Source of the DNA: Ignavibacteriota bacterium
GTDB lineage: Bacteria; Bacteroidota; Ignavibacteria; Ignavibacteriales; Ignavibacteriaceae
NCBI GenBank assembly: GCA_013285425.1
Contig: CP053447.1
Coordinates: forward strand, 2,548,001-2,612,000
Length of the DNA: 64,000 bases
Reading direction: 5' to 3'
In this document: piece after piece, positions 9,576 through 18,051 of the stretch
How positions within the stretch are numbered: the stretch's first letter is position 1
Layout: each line of letters starts with the position of its first letter
Notes under the pieces: generated by a model
What the model saw: only the letters and a program-made list of their open reading frames with translations
Databases searched by the model: none
What the model was told of the DNA's origin: nothing
Made by a program: the position numbers and the translations under genes

Positions 9576-10391
9576 ATGATTGAAAAATATAATACTTTCA
9601 TCTTTGATCTTGACGGAACAATTTATCGCGGCAATGAAATAATTCCAGGTGCAGATAAAACAATAAATAAACTTAAGCAGCTCGGTAAAAGAATACTGTT
9701 TATATCAAACAAAACCACAGGAACAATTGAAGAGTACTTTCAATTTTTAAAAGCCTGGGGACTAAATATTGATAAGGATGAAATTATTAATTCAACATTA
9801 GTTTTAAAAAAATATCTGACAAACAATTTTCCCTCAAAAAAATTCTTTGCTATTGGCGAAGAAATTTTTATTAAAGAGTTAATCGGCTCTGGAATGTTAT
9901 TTACTGATAAATCAGATGAAGTTGATATCTTAATCGTTACTTTGGACAGAACACTCAATTATGAAAAGCTGGAAATAGCTGCAAAAGCTTTGGAAAATGG
10001 TGCCAGATTTTTTGCAGCAAACATCGATGATACTTGTCCGGTTGAAGGCGGTGAAGTTCTTGATGCAGGCTCAACAATTTCTGCACTTGAAAAAAGAACT
10101 CACAAGAAACTTGAACTGCATTTTGGAAAGCCTTCTGAGTTTATGATGCAAGAGATAAAAAGCAAATTAAAAAATAATCTTAAAGATACTTTGCTCTTAG
10201 GCGATAGACTTGAAACAGATATTTTAATGGGGAATATACTCGGGGTTGATACAGCGCTTGTTTCTACAGGTGTAAGATTGTATCTGAATGGCAATCTTGA
10301 AATTGAACCAACTTATAAATTACAATCAGTTTATGATATCCTTAATGGTTTGTACCCCCGAGAGGAATCGAACCTCCGGCCAAAAGTTTAG
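9576..10391 (+). CDS. NagD-like HAD-IIA family phosphatase, 3' end overlapping an antisense tRNA
   Basis: Predicted HAD-superfamily phosphatase acting on sugar or nucleotide phosphates. Motif I is FDLDGTIYRG, motif II ISNKTT, motif III the lysine of FGKPSEFM, and motif IV GDRLETDILMG; the C2-type cap between them is typical of NagD/PGP proteins. The ATG at 9576 is preferred to upstream in-frame codons because it sits just before the motif I strand. The frame stays open to 10391, so the last 13 or so residues (starting YPREESN) are encoded by the antisense strand of tRNA-Arg. That tail is not part of the HAD fold. Confidence 0.85.
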   Translation: MIEKYNTFIFDLDGTIYRGNEIIPGADKTINKLKQLGKRILFISNKTTGTIEEYFQFLKAWGLNIDKDEIINSTLVLKKYLTNNFPSKKFFAIGEEIFIKELIGSGMLFTDKSDEVDILIVTLDRTLNYEKLEIAAKALENGARFFAANIDDTCPVEGGEVLDAGSTISALEKRTHKKLELHFGKPSEFMMQEIKSKLKNNLKDTLLLGDRLETDILMGNILGVDTALVSTGVRLYLNGNLEIEPTYKLQSVYDILNGLYPREESNLRPKV

Positions 10392-10425
10392 GAAACTTCT
10401 GCTCTATCCACTGAGCTACGGGGGT
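10353..10425 (-). tRNA. tRNA-Arg (anticodon CCT)
   Basis: A full 73-base cloverleaf reads on the minus strand. The acceptor stem ACCCCCG pairs with CGGGGGT, followed by discriminator A; the 3' CCA is not encoded. The D arm is GCTC-AGTGGATA-GAGC. The anticodon arm is GAAGT-TTCCTAA-ACTTT with CCT at the anticodon position, reading AGG. The T arm is GGAGG-TTCGATT-CCTCT. The gene overlaps the 3' end of the HAD phosphatase on the opposite strand. Confidence 0.96.
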
Positions 10426-10664
10426 GGTAAGTATTATTTTATTTGAAAATACTATTACGAAAATACATTTTTTAGCTGAATATTTTTAATAAAAGCATAA
10501 CTGAATCATCATATCAGTTTTAATTATATGTTTTGCTAATCAATCAGATATATTTGATACTGCAGCTTCCGGTTATATTTTTTTGATTAAATGTTTTGAT
10601 ATAAAATCTATAATTAGCACTCTTCTTAACAGTCTCTTTTCATATCACATCAGAAATATCAATC

Positions 10665-10703
10665 TTGACTTTTTTGTACAGATTAAATAGGTTTACTGTG
10701 CAA
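10665..10703 (+). promoter_or_regulatory. Putative suf operon promoter overlapped by an inverted repeat
   Basis: The 309-base gap between the tRNA and sufB holds TTG at 10665, then 20 bases, then TAGGTTTA at 10688-10695, close to the Bacteroidota promoter pattern. An inverted repeat TTGTACAG (10674-10681) / CTGTGCAA (10696-10703), 7 of 8 positions matching and half-sites two helical turns apart, overlaps the promoter as a repressor site would. The Rrf2 protein encoded downstream is the obvious candidate binder, which is inference. An ACGGAG ribosome-binding sequence precedes the sufB ATG. I see nothing else in this gap. Confidence 0.4.
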
Positions 10704-10734
10704 TAATTAAATATTTTGCAGTAACGGAGATTAA

Positions 10735-12183
10735 ATGAGCACCACAGAAACTCAAAAAATTGAAGAATTAACAAATAAAGAGTATAAATTTGGTTTTGTA
10801 ACTGATATTGAAACTGACAGTTTACCAAAAGGTCTTAATGAAGACACCATTCGCCAGCTTTCAGCTAAAAAAAATGAACCTGAATGGATGACTGAAAGAA
10901 GATTAAAAGCATTTCGGCACTGGCTTACAATGGAAGAACCCAAATGGTCAAATGTTACTTTCCCGCCGGTTGATTATCAGGATATTTCTTATTACTCAGC
11001 ACCTAAAAATAAACCTAAATACAACAGCCTTGATGAAGTTGACCCTGAATTGCTCGAAACTTACAAAAAGTTAGGAATATCATTAGAAGAACAAAAAGCA
11101 TTGGCAGGTGTTGCAGTTGATGCTGTTTTTGATTCTGTTTCTGTTGCTACAACTTTTAAAGAAAAGCTAAATGAATTAGGAATTATTTTTTGTTCAATGT
11201 CTGAAGCAATCAGAGAGCATCCTGAGTTGATACAAAAATATTTAAATAGTGTTGTTCCAATTACCGATAATTACTATGCCGCTTTAAACTCTGCGGTGTT
11301 TAGCGATGGCTCTTTTGCTTATGTACCAAAAGGTGTAAGATGTCCAATGGAACTGTCAACCTACTTCAGAATTAATGCAGCTAATACCGGACAGTTTGAA
11401 AGAACATTGATTGTTGCTGATGAAGGCGCTTATGTAAGCTATCTGGAAGGTTGTACCGCACCAATGAGAGATGAAAATCAATTACACGCCGCAGTAGTTG
11501 AATTAGTAGCATTTGATAATGCAACAATAAAGTATTCTACAGTTCAAAACTGGTACCCCGGTGATAAAGATGGTAAAGGCGGTATTTATAATTTTGTTAC
11601 AAAACGTGGTGCCTGCCGCGGGGTTAATTCTAAAATAAGCTGGACTCAGGTCGAAACCGGCTCAGCAATTACCTGGAAATATCCGAGTTGTATTCTGCAA
11701 GGCGATAACTCAATTGGTGAGTTTTATTCTGTTGCAGTTACAAATAATATGCAGCAAGCTGATACTGGCACAAAGATGATTCATATCGGAAAGAATACCA
11801 GGAGTACAATTGTATCGAAAGGTATTTCTGCTGGTAAAAGTCAAAATAGCTATCGTGGATTGGTTAAGATTACTAAGAAAGCTGAAAATGCAAGAAACTT
11901 TTCACAGTGTGACTCGCTTCTGCTTGGTGATAAATGCGGTGCGCATACCTTTCCATATTTAGAAATTAAAAATTCAACCGCTCAGGTAGAACACGAAGCA
12001 ACAACCTCAAAGATTGGTGAAGATCAGATATTTTATCTTAACCAAAGAGGTATCTCAACCGAAGATGCAATTAGTTTGATAGTAAACGGATATTGTAAGG
12101 AAGTATTTAAAGAACTTCCTATGGAATTTGCTGTTGAAGCACAGAAATTATTGAGTATAAGTTTAGAAGGCAGTGTTGGATAA
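10735..12183 (+). CDS. sufB: Fe-S cluster assembly scaffold SufB
   Basis: Core subunit of the SufBCD scaffold on which iron-sulfur clusters are built in the cytoplasm. The 482 residues are the normal length. Recognisable segments include [19 protein letters not shown], the [21 protein letters not shown] stretch, the C-terminal beta-helix block with [17 protein letters not shown], and [18 protein letters not shown]. It opens a gene run sufB-C-D-S-U in the same orientation, with a likely promoter and inverted repeat just upstream. It works with SufC (ATPase) and SufD. Confidence 0.97.
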   Translation: MSTTETQKIEELTNKEYKFGFVTDIETDSLPKGLNEDTIRQLSAKKNEPEWMTERRLKAFRHWLTMEEPKWSNVTFPPVDYQDISYYSAPKNKPKYNSLDEVDPELLETYKKLGISLEEQKALAGVAVDAVFDSVSVATTFKEKLNELGIIFCSMSEAIREHPELIQKYLNSVVPITDNYYAALNSAVFSDGSFAYVPKGVRCPMELSTYFRINAANTGQFERTLIVADEGAYVSYLEGCTAPMRDENQLHAAVVELVAFDNATIKYSTVQNWYPGDKDGKGGIYNFVTKRGACRGVNSKISWTQVETGSAITWKYPSCILQGDNSIGEFYSVAVTNNMQQADTGTKMIHIGKNTRSTIVSKGISAGKSQNSYRGLVKITKKAENARNFSQCDSLLLGDKCGAHTFPYLEIKNSTAQVEHEATTSKIGEDQIFYLNQRGISTEDAISLIVNGYCKEVFKELPMEFAVEAQKLLSISLEGSVG

Positions 12184-12191
12184 AGAACAAC

Positions 12192-12218
12192 GTCATCCCG
12201 GACTTGACAAAGGATGAC
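12192..12218 (+). repeat. Intercistronic stem-loop between sufB and sufC
   Basis: GTCATCC at 12192-12198 and GGATGAC at 12212-12218 form a perfect 7-bp stem around a 13-base loop. It is not followed by a U-tract, so it is not a standard terminator. It may be an mRNA processing or stability element, or a degenerate member of the dispersed GTCATCCCGG-type palindromes seen in many genomes. The sufB-sufC gap (about 99 bases) holds no gene. Confidence 0.5.
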
Positions 12219-12282
12219 AAAAACACTTCTACAAACTCAGTGTTATATTTAAAATGAAATTGAGAATTAAAAAGGAAATAAA

Positions 12283-13050
12283 ATGTTATTAGAAATAAAA
12301 AATCTTCACGCCAGAATCGCAGGTAATGAAATATTAAAAGGAATAAATTTAAAAGTAAATGCCGGAGAAGTTCACGCTATTATGGGACCTAACGGTTCAG
12401 GTAAATCCACTTTAGCTTCTGTACTTGCAGGCAGAGAGGAATTTGAAGTTACACAGGGAGAAATAATTTATAATGATAAAAACCTTTTGGAACTTTCACC
12501 TGAAGACAGGGCAAGAGAAGGTGTCTTTCTTGCATTCCAATATCCGGTTGAAATTCCTGGAGTAAGTAACACAAATCTTTTAAAAACAGCGGTAAATGAA
12601 ATACGAAAATACAGGGGTGAACAAGAGCTTGATGCAATGGAGTTTTTAACATTGCTCAGAGAAAAAAGCAAACTTGTCGAACTTGACCAGAAATTTTTAA
12701 GCCGCTCAGTTAATGAAGGATTTTCAGGAGGAGAAAAAAAGAGAAATGAGATTTTTCAGATGGCAGTGCTGAACCCAACTCTTGCCGTTCTTGATGAAAC
12801 TGACTCAGGTTTGGATATAGATGCTTTAAGAATTGTTGCTAACGGAGTTAACAAATTAAAGCGAAAAGATAATGCTACTATTGTGGTAACACACTATCAA
12901 AGACTGTTAAATTATATTGTTCCTGATTTTGTCCATGTTTTATATCAAGGCAAGATTGCAAAATCCGGCGGCAAAGAACTGGCTTTAGAGCTTGAAGAGA
13001 AAGGCTATGATTGGATTAAAAACGGTAAGGCAGAAGTAGTAAATGCTTAA
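12283..13050 (+). CDS. sufC: Fe-S cluster assembly ATPase SufC
   Basis: ABC-type ATPase that drives conformational change in the SufBCD complex. Walker A is GPNGSGKST at residues 35-43. The SufC-specific Q-loop region LAFQYPVEIPGVS, the signature NEGFSGGEKKRNEI, the Walker B LAVLDETDSGLDIDAL with the SufC-typical DETDSGLD, and the H-loop VVTHYQRLL are all present. Its length of 255 residues is normal. The start ATG is preceded by AAAGGAAATAAA, a clear ribosome-binding site. It lies between sufB and sufD. Confidence 0.97.
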   Translation: MLLEIKNLHARIAGNEILKGINLKVNAGEVHAIMGPNGSGKSTLASVLAGREEFEVTQGEIIYNDKNLLELSPEDRAREGVFLAFQYPVEIPGVSNTNLLKTAVNEIRKYRGEQELDAMEFLTLLREKSKLVELDQKFLSRSVNEGFSGGEKKRNEIFQMAVLNPTLAVLDETDSGLDIDALRIVANGVNKLKRKDNATIVVTHYQRLLNYIVPDFVHVLYQGKIAKSGGKELALELEEKGYDWIKNGKAEVVNA

Positions 13051-13095
13051 TCATCTATTACTTCGTAATGAAATAACAAAATCAGAAAAAGAATT

Positions 13096-14412
13096 ATGAA
13101 AGAAATTAAAGACATAAATCAATACTTTATCAAACAGTTTGATGAATTTGAAGAATCACTTAATGGAGAAAAAACTTCAGAGCTTCATCAACTCAGAAAA
13201 AATGCGATAAATTATTTTGAAAAGCTTAACTTCCCTACTTTAAAAGATGAGGAATGGAGATATACGGATATTACTTCGTTATTAAATCACAATTTTTCTT
13301 CCGATTATAATAAAACCAAAGTATCTCCTAAAGTTATTTCAAAGTTCTTATTTGATAAACTTGAACACAGTTTATTAGTTTTTGTTAATGGATCGTACTC
13401 AGCCGAACTTTCAAAACTTATTGATATTCCAAAGGGAGTTAGAGTAGAAAGTATTGCTGAAGCATTAAAAAACAACAACTCGATTGTAAAAAAACATCTT
13501 GGCAGTTATGCTAAGAATGAAAACTTTTTCTTTACAACATTAAGTTCAGCTTTTATTAAAGATGGTGCCTTTGTTTATGTACCGGATGGAATAGTTGTTG
13601 AAGATCCGATTCACATTATTTTCTACACAAAAGCAAAAGATAAAAAAGTTTTAACCCAGCCAAGAAATCTTTTTGTTGCGGGTAAAAACTCTCAGGTTAC
13701 AATTATTGAACATTATGTTTCAGATGATGAGCAGGTTTACTTTACAAATGCAGTAACGGAAATAGTAGCAGATGAAGGCGCTGTAGTTGATCACACAAAA
13801 CTACAGGAAGAAAGCAGTAAAGCTTTTCATATTGCCCGGATGGAAGTAGATCAGGAAAGAAGCAGTAATTTTGCTTCGCATTTAATCTCACTCGGTGCTG
13901 AAATATCCCGAAATGATTTTAATGCACGATTTAATGATGAAGGCGGTGAGTGTATGCTTAACGGTTTGTTTATGATCAACAATGAACAGCTTTTCGATGC
14001 CCATACAATGATTGATCATGCAAAACCTTATTGCAACAGCTACGAACATTATAAAGGAATTCTGCAGGATAAAGCCAGAGGTGTGTTTAACGGAAAAGTA
14101 ATGGTTCGTCAGGATGCACAAAAAACAAATGCATTTCAGGAAAACAATACAATTCTTTTATCTGATGAAGCAATAATGAATACAAAACCACAGTTGGAAA
14201 TTTTTGCTGACGATGTTAAATGTTCTCATGGTGCTACAATTGGTAAGCTAAATGATGAAGCTAAGTTCTATCTTAAATCACGTGGAATCGGGGAAGAATC
14301 AGCTACTGCGATTTTGATACATGCTTTTGCAAGCGATGTAATTACATCAATAAAAATTCCCGCTTTAAGAGATTATCTTGAAGAAATAATCACAAAAAGA
14401 TTTAACCAGTAG
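13096..14412 (+). CDS. sufD: Fe-S cluster assembly protein SufD
   Basis: SufB paralogue and partner in the SufBCD scaffold. The protein has 438 residues. The N-terminal part has the DEEWRYTDIT motif of SufD, the middle has DGAFVYVPDGIVVEDPIHI, and the C-terminal beta-helix shows QENNTILLSDEAIMNTKPQLEI in part, with EIFADDVKCSHGATIGKLND and FYLKSRGIGEESA, all typical of SufB/SufD. It sits 45 bases after sufC and 10 bases before sufS, so it belongs to the same transcript. Confidence 0.96.
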   Translation: MKEIKDINQYFIKQFDEFEESLNGEKTSELHQLRKNAINYFEKLNFPTLKDEEWRYTDITSLLNHNFSSDYNKTKVSPKVISKFLFDKLEHSLLVFVNGSYSAELSKLIDIPKGVRVESIAEALKNNNSIVKKHLGSYAKNENFFFTTLSSAFIKDGAFVYVPDGIVVEDPIHIIFYTKAKDKKVLTQPRNLFVAGKNSQVTIIEHYVSDDEQVYFTNAVTEIVADEGAVVDHTKLQEESSKAFHIARMEVDQERSSNFASHLISLGAEISRNDFNARFNDEGGECMLNGLFMINNEQLFDAHTMIDHAKPYCNSYEHYKGILQDKARGVFNGKVMVRQDAQKTNAFQENNTILLSDEAIMNTKPQLEIFADDVKCSHGATIGKLNDEAKFYLKSRGIGEESATAILIHAFASDVITSIKIPALRDYLEEIITKRFNQ

Positions 14413-14422
14413 AAAGTCCGTT

Positions 14423-15682
14423 ATGGATATCAAAGTTGATGCTGCTGTTAACATAAATAACAGAACGTATGATGTAGAAAAAATCAGAAGTGATTTTCCT
14501 ATTCTAAAAACCAAGGTTCACGGTAAACAATTAGTTTATCTTGATAATGCCGCAACTACGCAAAAACCTCTTTATGTAATTGATAAAACAAATAATTACT
14601 ACAATAAGTATAACGCAAATATTCATCGTGGTGTTCATGCATTAAGCCAGGAGGCTACCGAAGAGTTTGAAAGTGCAAGAATAATTGTTAAAAACTTTAT
14701 TAATGCTCTTGGGAAAAATGAAATAATATTTACTCGTGGAACTACCGAGTCTATAAATCTTGTTGCATCATCTTACGGAAGGAAAAACATCAAAGAAGGT
14801 GATGAGATAATTATTTCCACAATGGAGCATCATTCCAATATTGTTCCCTGGCAAATGCTTTGTGCTGAAAAAAAAGCAAAGCTTAAAGTTATACCAATAA
14901 ATGATCAGGGCGAGATTATCTTTGAAGAATATGAAAAGTTAATAAGCGAAAAAACAAAATTTGTTTCAGTTGTTTATGCTTCTAATTCACTTGGAACTGT
15001 TAATCCTGTCAGAAAGATAATTAACCTTGCACACTCGTATAATATTCCTGTTATGCTTGATGCTGCACAGGCAGTTAATCATATTAAAATTGATGTTCAG
15101 GAGCTTGACTGCGATTTCCTTGCTTTTTCTGGACATAAACTATATGGACCAACGGGGATTGGAATTTTGTATGGTAAGGTAAATTATTTGGATGGTATGC
15201 CGCCATATCAGGGCGGTGGTGATATGATTTCTAAAGTAACATTTGAAGAAACAACTTATAATGAATTACCACACAAATTCGAAGCAGGAACACCTGATAT
15301 TGCTGGCGCAATCGGGCTTGGAGCTGCTATTGAATATGTTCAGAATATAGGACTTGAGAATATTGCTCATTACGAAAATCAACTACTTAACTATGCAACA
15401 AATGCTGTTTCAGATTTGCAGGGTTTAAGAATAATCGGAACAGCTAAAGAAAAAATCAGTGTGTTATCATTTCATTTGGAAAATGTTCATCCGCACGATG
15501 TTGGTACATTCTTGGATTTTGAAGGTATCGCAATCCGAACCGGACATCATTGCACTCAGCCATTAATGAAAAGATTTAATATCCCGGCTACTTCACGAGC
15601 TTCATTTGGTTTGTACAATACAAAAGAAGAAGTTGATGTTCTTGTCCGCGGGCTTACAAAAATTTTAGAGGTTTTTGGATAA
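14423..15682 (+). CDS. sufS: Cysteine desulfurase SufS
   Basis: PLP-dependent group II cysteine desulfurase that takes sulfur from cysteine as an enzyme-bound persulfide and passes it to SufU. The N-terminal region has VYLDNAATTQKP. The PLP histidine region is STMEHHSNIVPW. The Schiff-base lysine lies in FSGHKLYGPTGIGILYG. The catalytic cysteine is C377 in RTGHHCTQPLM. At 419 residues the length is normal. The TAA overlaps the ATG of sufU (TAATG), indicating coupling of donor and acceptor. Confidence 0.96.
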   Translation: MDIKVDAAVNINNRTYDVEKIRSDFPILKTKVHGKQLVYLDNAATTQKPLYVIDKTNNYYNKYNANIHRGVHALSQEATEEFESARIIVKNFINALGKNEIIFTRGTTESINLVASSYGRKNIKEGDEIIISTMEHHSNIVPWQMLCAEKKAKLKVIPINDQGEIIFEEYEKLISEKTKFVSVVYASNSLGTVNPVRKIINLAHSYNIPVMLDAAQAVNHIKIDVQELDCDFLAFSGHKLYGPTGIGILYGKVNYLDGMPPYQGGGDMISKVTFEETTYNELPHKFEAGTPDIAGAIGLGAAIEYVQNIGLENIAHYENQLLNYATNAVSDLQGLRIIGTAKEKISVLSFHLENVHPHDVGTFLDFEGIAIRTGHHCTQPLMKRFNIPATSRASFGLYNTKEEVDVLVRGLTKILEVFG

Positions 15683-16140
15683 TGGAACAGGAATTAAGAG
15701 AACTATACCAGGAAGTTATTCTGGATCATAATAAAAGTCCAAGAAATTTTAGAGCTATTGAACATCCTACAAACTTTGCCGAAGGATATAATCCTCTTTG
15801 TGGTGATAATATTAATATTTTCCTGATTGTAAATGATGAAGGAATAATTGAAGATATTTCTTTTCAAGGCTCAGGATGTGCAATATCAAAAGCATCAGCT
15901 TCTTTAATGACATCTATATTAAAAGGTAAAACAATCGAAGAAGCAGAAAACGTTTTTGAAAAATTTCACGAATTGGTAACTGATAAACTTGGTGATAACC
16001 CGAATATTGATGATCTTGGAAAATTAGCTGTGTTCGCCGGAGTCAGAGAGTTCCCGGCAAGAGTAAAGTGTGCTTCACTTGCATGGCATACTATGATAAA
16101 TGCATTGCACAATAAAAAAGAAAAAGCGGTTACAGAATAA
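15682..16140 (+). CDS. sufU: SufU-type sulfur transfer protein
   Basis: Zinc-binding sulfurtransferase that accepts persulfide from SufS and hands it to SufBCD. Ligand positions are visible: C40 and D42 in NPLCGDN, C66 in QGSGCAIS, and the C-terminal cysteine in ARVKCASLAW. The insertion between the second and third cysteines distinguishes SufU from IscU scaffolds. The 152-residue length is normal. It is translationally coupled to sufS. Confidence 0.94.
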   Translation: MEQELRELYQEVILDHNKSPRNFRAIEHPTNFAEGYNPLCGDNINIFLIVNDEGIIEDISFQGSGCAISKASASLMTSILKGKTIEEAENVFEKFHELVTDKLGDNPNIDDLGKLAVFAGVREFPARVKCASLAWHTMINALHNKKEKAVTE

Positions 16141-16230
16141 TTTTATTGTTGCCTTATTGCACTGTTCGATTTTATGAGTAATGAAACAATTAAACAAAGA
16201 AACAATCAGATAAAAATTTAATGAAGTAAA

Positions 16231-16551
16231 ATGCAAAAGATCAGTAAACAAGAATTAGAAGATAAAATTATTCAGACATTAAAAACCTGCTATGATCCTG
16301 AAATACCCGTTGATATTTTCGAATTAGGATTGATTTACGAGATAGCAATTGACGATGACCATAATGTAAATATAAAGATGACATTAACATCACCGATGTG
16401 CCCGGTTGCAGGTTCCTTACCGCCTGAAGTTCAGGAGAAAATAAAAACTATTCCGGAAGTTACAAATGCACGGGTTGATGTAGTATGGAGTCCACCCTGG
16501 GATAAAGATATGATGTCTGAAGTAGCAAAAGTTGAATTAGGGTTTATGTAG
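16231..16551 (+). CDS. DUF59/MIP18 family Fe-S assembly factor (SufT-like)
   Basis: Small 106-residue protein of the MIP18/DUF59 family, associated with maturation of Fe-S proteins. Typical features are the CYDPEIPVDIFELGLIYEI block, KMTLTSPMCPVAG with the conserved cysteine, and DVVWSPPWDKDMMSEVAK near the C-terminus. Its place between sufU and the bacilliredoxin gene, on the same strand, supports a role in cluster assembly or carriage. Whether it acts as SufT or as a PaaD-like factor is not resolved; suf linkage favours SufT. Confidence 0.9.
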   Translation: MQKISKQELEDKIIQTLKTCYDPEIPVDIFELGLIYEIAIDDDHNVNIKMTLTSPMCPVAGSLPPEVQEKIKTIPEVTNARVDVVWSPPWDKDMMSEVAKVELGFM

Positions 16552-16609
16552 AAATAATTCTAATCGGATTTTTATAAAATTTTTATAATAATTAAAAAAA
16601 GGAGCACAA

Positions 16610-17143
16610 ATGTTTAATATAAGTTCACGTCCACCAATCTATGATCAGGAAGCAGTTCAGCCGATGCGTGATGAACTACTTGCTGTAGGCTTTGAAGAAT
16701 TATTAACCCCCGAGGATGTTGATAATGCCATAAAGAATAACGATGATAAGACTGTTTTAATTTTTATTAACTCTGTTTGCGGCTGTGCTGCAGGCAGTGC
16801 AAGACCGGGTATATCCCTTGCCTTACAGAACAATATTATCCCTGATAAACTTTATACAAGCTTTGCCGGACAAGAAAGAGATGCAGTTGATTATATAAGG
16901 GAACACATAAAAGGATTTCCTCCTTCTTCGCCAAGTATTGCTTTGTTTAAGAATGGTGAGTTAATTCATTTCTTCCCAAGATTTGATATAGAAGGATATA
17001 CAGCCGGGCAAATTGCTGAAAATGTAAAAAGAGTATTTAATGAAAAGTGTTCTGCTAAAGGTCCATCTATTTCACCTGAACAATTATCGGAAGTATTTTA
17101 TGCAAAACAATGTGGTTCTAAAATTCCGTTGTTTAAAGGATAA
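16610..17143 (+). CDS. BrxA/BrxB family bacilliredoxin with C-terminal extension
   Basis: Thioredoxin-fold protein that removes bacillithiol from oxidised protein thiols. The active-site motif is CGC at residues 57-59, in SVCGCAAGSARPG, the hallmark of the YphP/YqiW family. It has 177 residues against about 145 for the Bacillus proteins; the extra C-terminal part contains two more cysteines (EKCSAKG and AKQCGSK). A very good ribosome-binding site (AAAGGAGCACAA) precedes the ATG. Position inside the suf run links bacillithiol redox repair to Fe-S assembly, and bshA is in the same window. Confidence 0.9.
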   Translation: MFNISSRPPIYDQEAVQPMRDELLAVGFEELLTPEDVDNAIKNNDDKTVLIFINSVCGCAAGSARPGISLALQNNIIPDKLYTSFAGQERDAVDYIREHIKGFPPSSPSIALFKNGELIHFFPRFDIEGYTAGQIAENVKRVFNEKCSAKGPSISPEQLSEVFYAKQCGSKIPLFKG

Positions 17144-17196
17144 TTTTTTCCAGCATTTTTTTTATGCAGCTCTTAGTCTGTAAAAGTAAAGCTGCT

Positions 17197-17214
17197 TTGT
17201 TTCTATCGAAACAA
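17197..17214. promoter_or_regulatory. Inverted repeat upstream of the Rrf2 regulator gene
   Basis: TTGTTTC-TATC-GAAACAA is a perfect 7-bp inverted repeat with a 4-base centre, ending 20 bases before the Rrf2 ATG. It is of the size and place expected for an autoregulatory operator, but a leader hairpin is equally possible. No clear copy of this exact motif is found upstream of sufB. Confidence 0.4.
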
Positions 17215-17234
17215 GTAATGATATCAGGAAGAAA

Positions 17235-17714
17235 ATGAAGTTTAGTTCACAAGAAGAATATGGTTTAAGACTTTTGCTTAGGATCGGGAAAAGTGATTCC
17301 GAAAAAGGAATGACAATTCCCGAGCTAAGTGAAGCTGAAGGTTTGAGTGAGGCAAATGTAGCAAAGATTTTACGCACACTTCGCCTTGCAGGACTTGTTG
17401 AAAGCTCCCGTGGACAAACCGGTGGTTATAAACTTGCACGTTCATCGAAAGAAATTCTTGTCAGCGATGTTTTAACTTCACTTGGCGGAAAACTTTATGA
17501 ATCTTCCTTTTGCGATCTTCACGCCGGGGTTGAAAATATCTGCACACACTCAATAGACTGCTCAATCCGTTCTCTATGGAAAACAGTTCAAACTATGTTA
17601 GACGGACTTCTAAGCAAAATAACTTTAAAGGATTTGTTAGGCAGTGAAGAACAAGTTGAAATTTTGGTTACGAATCTTAGTGAGGAATTGGAAAGTAACG
17701 GCACAAAGATATAG
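17235..17714 (+). CDS. Rrf2 family transcriptional regulator (IscR-like, Fe-S sensing)
   Basis: Winged-helix regulator of 159 residues. The N-terminal half has MKFSSQEEYGLRLLLRI, the recognition region LSEANVAKILRTLRLAGLV, and the wing SSRGQTGGYKLAR typical of Rrf2. Three cysteines (C93, C103, C109) sit where IscR ligates its cluster, although spacing differs slightly from IscR (C92, C98, C104). Placed directly after the suf genes, it most likely senses Fe-S status and controls the operon. A perfect inverted repeat precedes its start. Confidence 0.87.
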   Translation: MKFSSQEEYGLRLLLRIGKSDSEKGMTIPELSEAEGLSEANVAKILRTLRLAGLVESSRGQTGGYKLARSSKEILVSDVLTSLGGKLYESSFCDLHAGVENICTHSIDCSIRSLWKTVQTMLDGLLSKITLKDLLGSEEQVEILVTNLSEELESNGTKI

Positions 17715-17823
17715 TCATAGTGTTTCTGATTCATTTTCGATTTATAAGCTCCCAACCACATAATTATTTTATTTCACTTTATAATATAATTGAATGCAAC
17801 AAATAGAATAATTATTACTTCAA

Positions 17824-18027
17824 TTATCCCTGACAAGAAAAGCATCTTGAAGTATTTCCATCTAACATCTTCAAAATATTTTTTCTCTGGTAAAGCAAAA
17901 TTGAATAACAATTTATTTTTTTTGATTTGAATTCGGGTTTTAAGAAAGCCAACACTTGGATATACAAAATAAAATTTGTAATCGAAATAATAAAAATACT
18001 TAGGATAAATATAACCGTTTTAGTCAT
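17824..18027 (-). CDS. Possible small membrane protein (67 residues)
   Basis: The 337-base gap between the Rrf2 gene and the racemase gene holds one candidate gene. It would start at the ATG at 18027, 24 bases after the racemase stop and in the same direction. The N-terminus (MTKTVIFILSIFIISI onward) is a strong hydrophobic segment; the rest is basic and ends in CFSCQG. There is no clear ribosome-binding site and the family is not recognised. It may be a chance open frame in AT-rich DNA. I see no other structure in this gap. Confidence 0.3.
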   Translation of the reverse strand: MTKTVIFILSIFIISITNFILYIQVLAFLKPEFKSKKINCYSILLYQRKNILKMLDGNTSRCFSCQG

Positions 18028-18051
18028 AATACTATTACAATAAACTATTTC

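Noticed and set aside
10426..10734. Riboswitch or structured RNA upstream of sufB
   Set aside because: Apart from the short inverted repeat over the promoter, no conserved riboswitch-like arrangement was seen.
10640..10828. Minus-strand open frame across the suf promoter
   Set aside because: It overlaps the start of sufB and the promoter, has no ribosome-binding site and no recognisable content.
12192..12218. Terminator between sufB and sufC
   Set aside because: The stem is short and followed by AAAAACACTT rather than a U-tract; the suf genes are expected to be co-transcribed.
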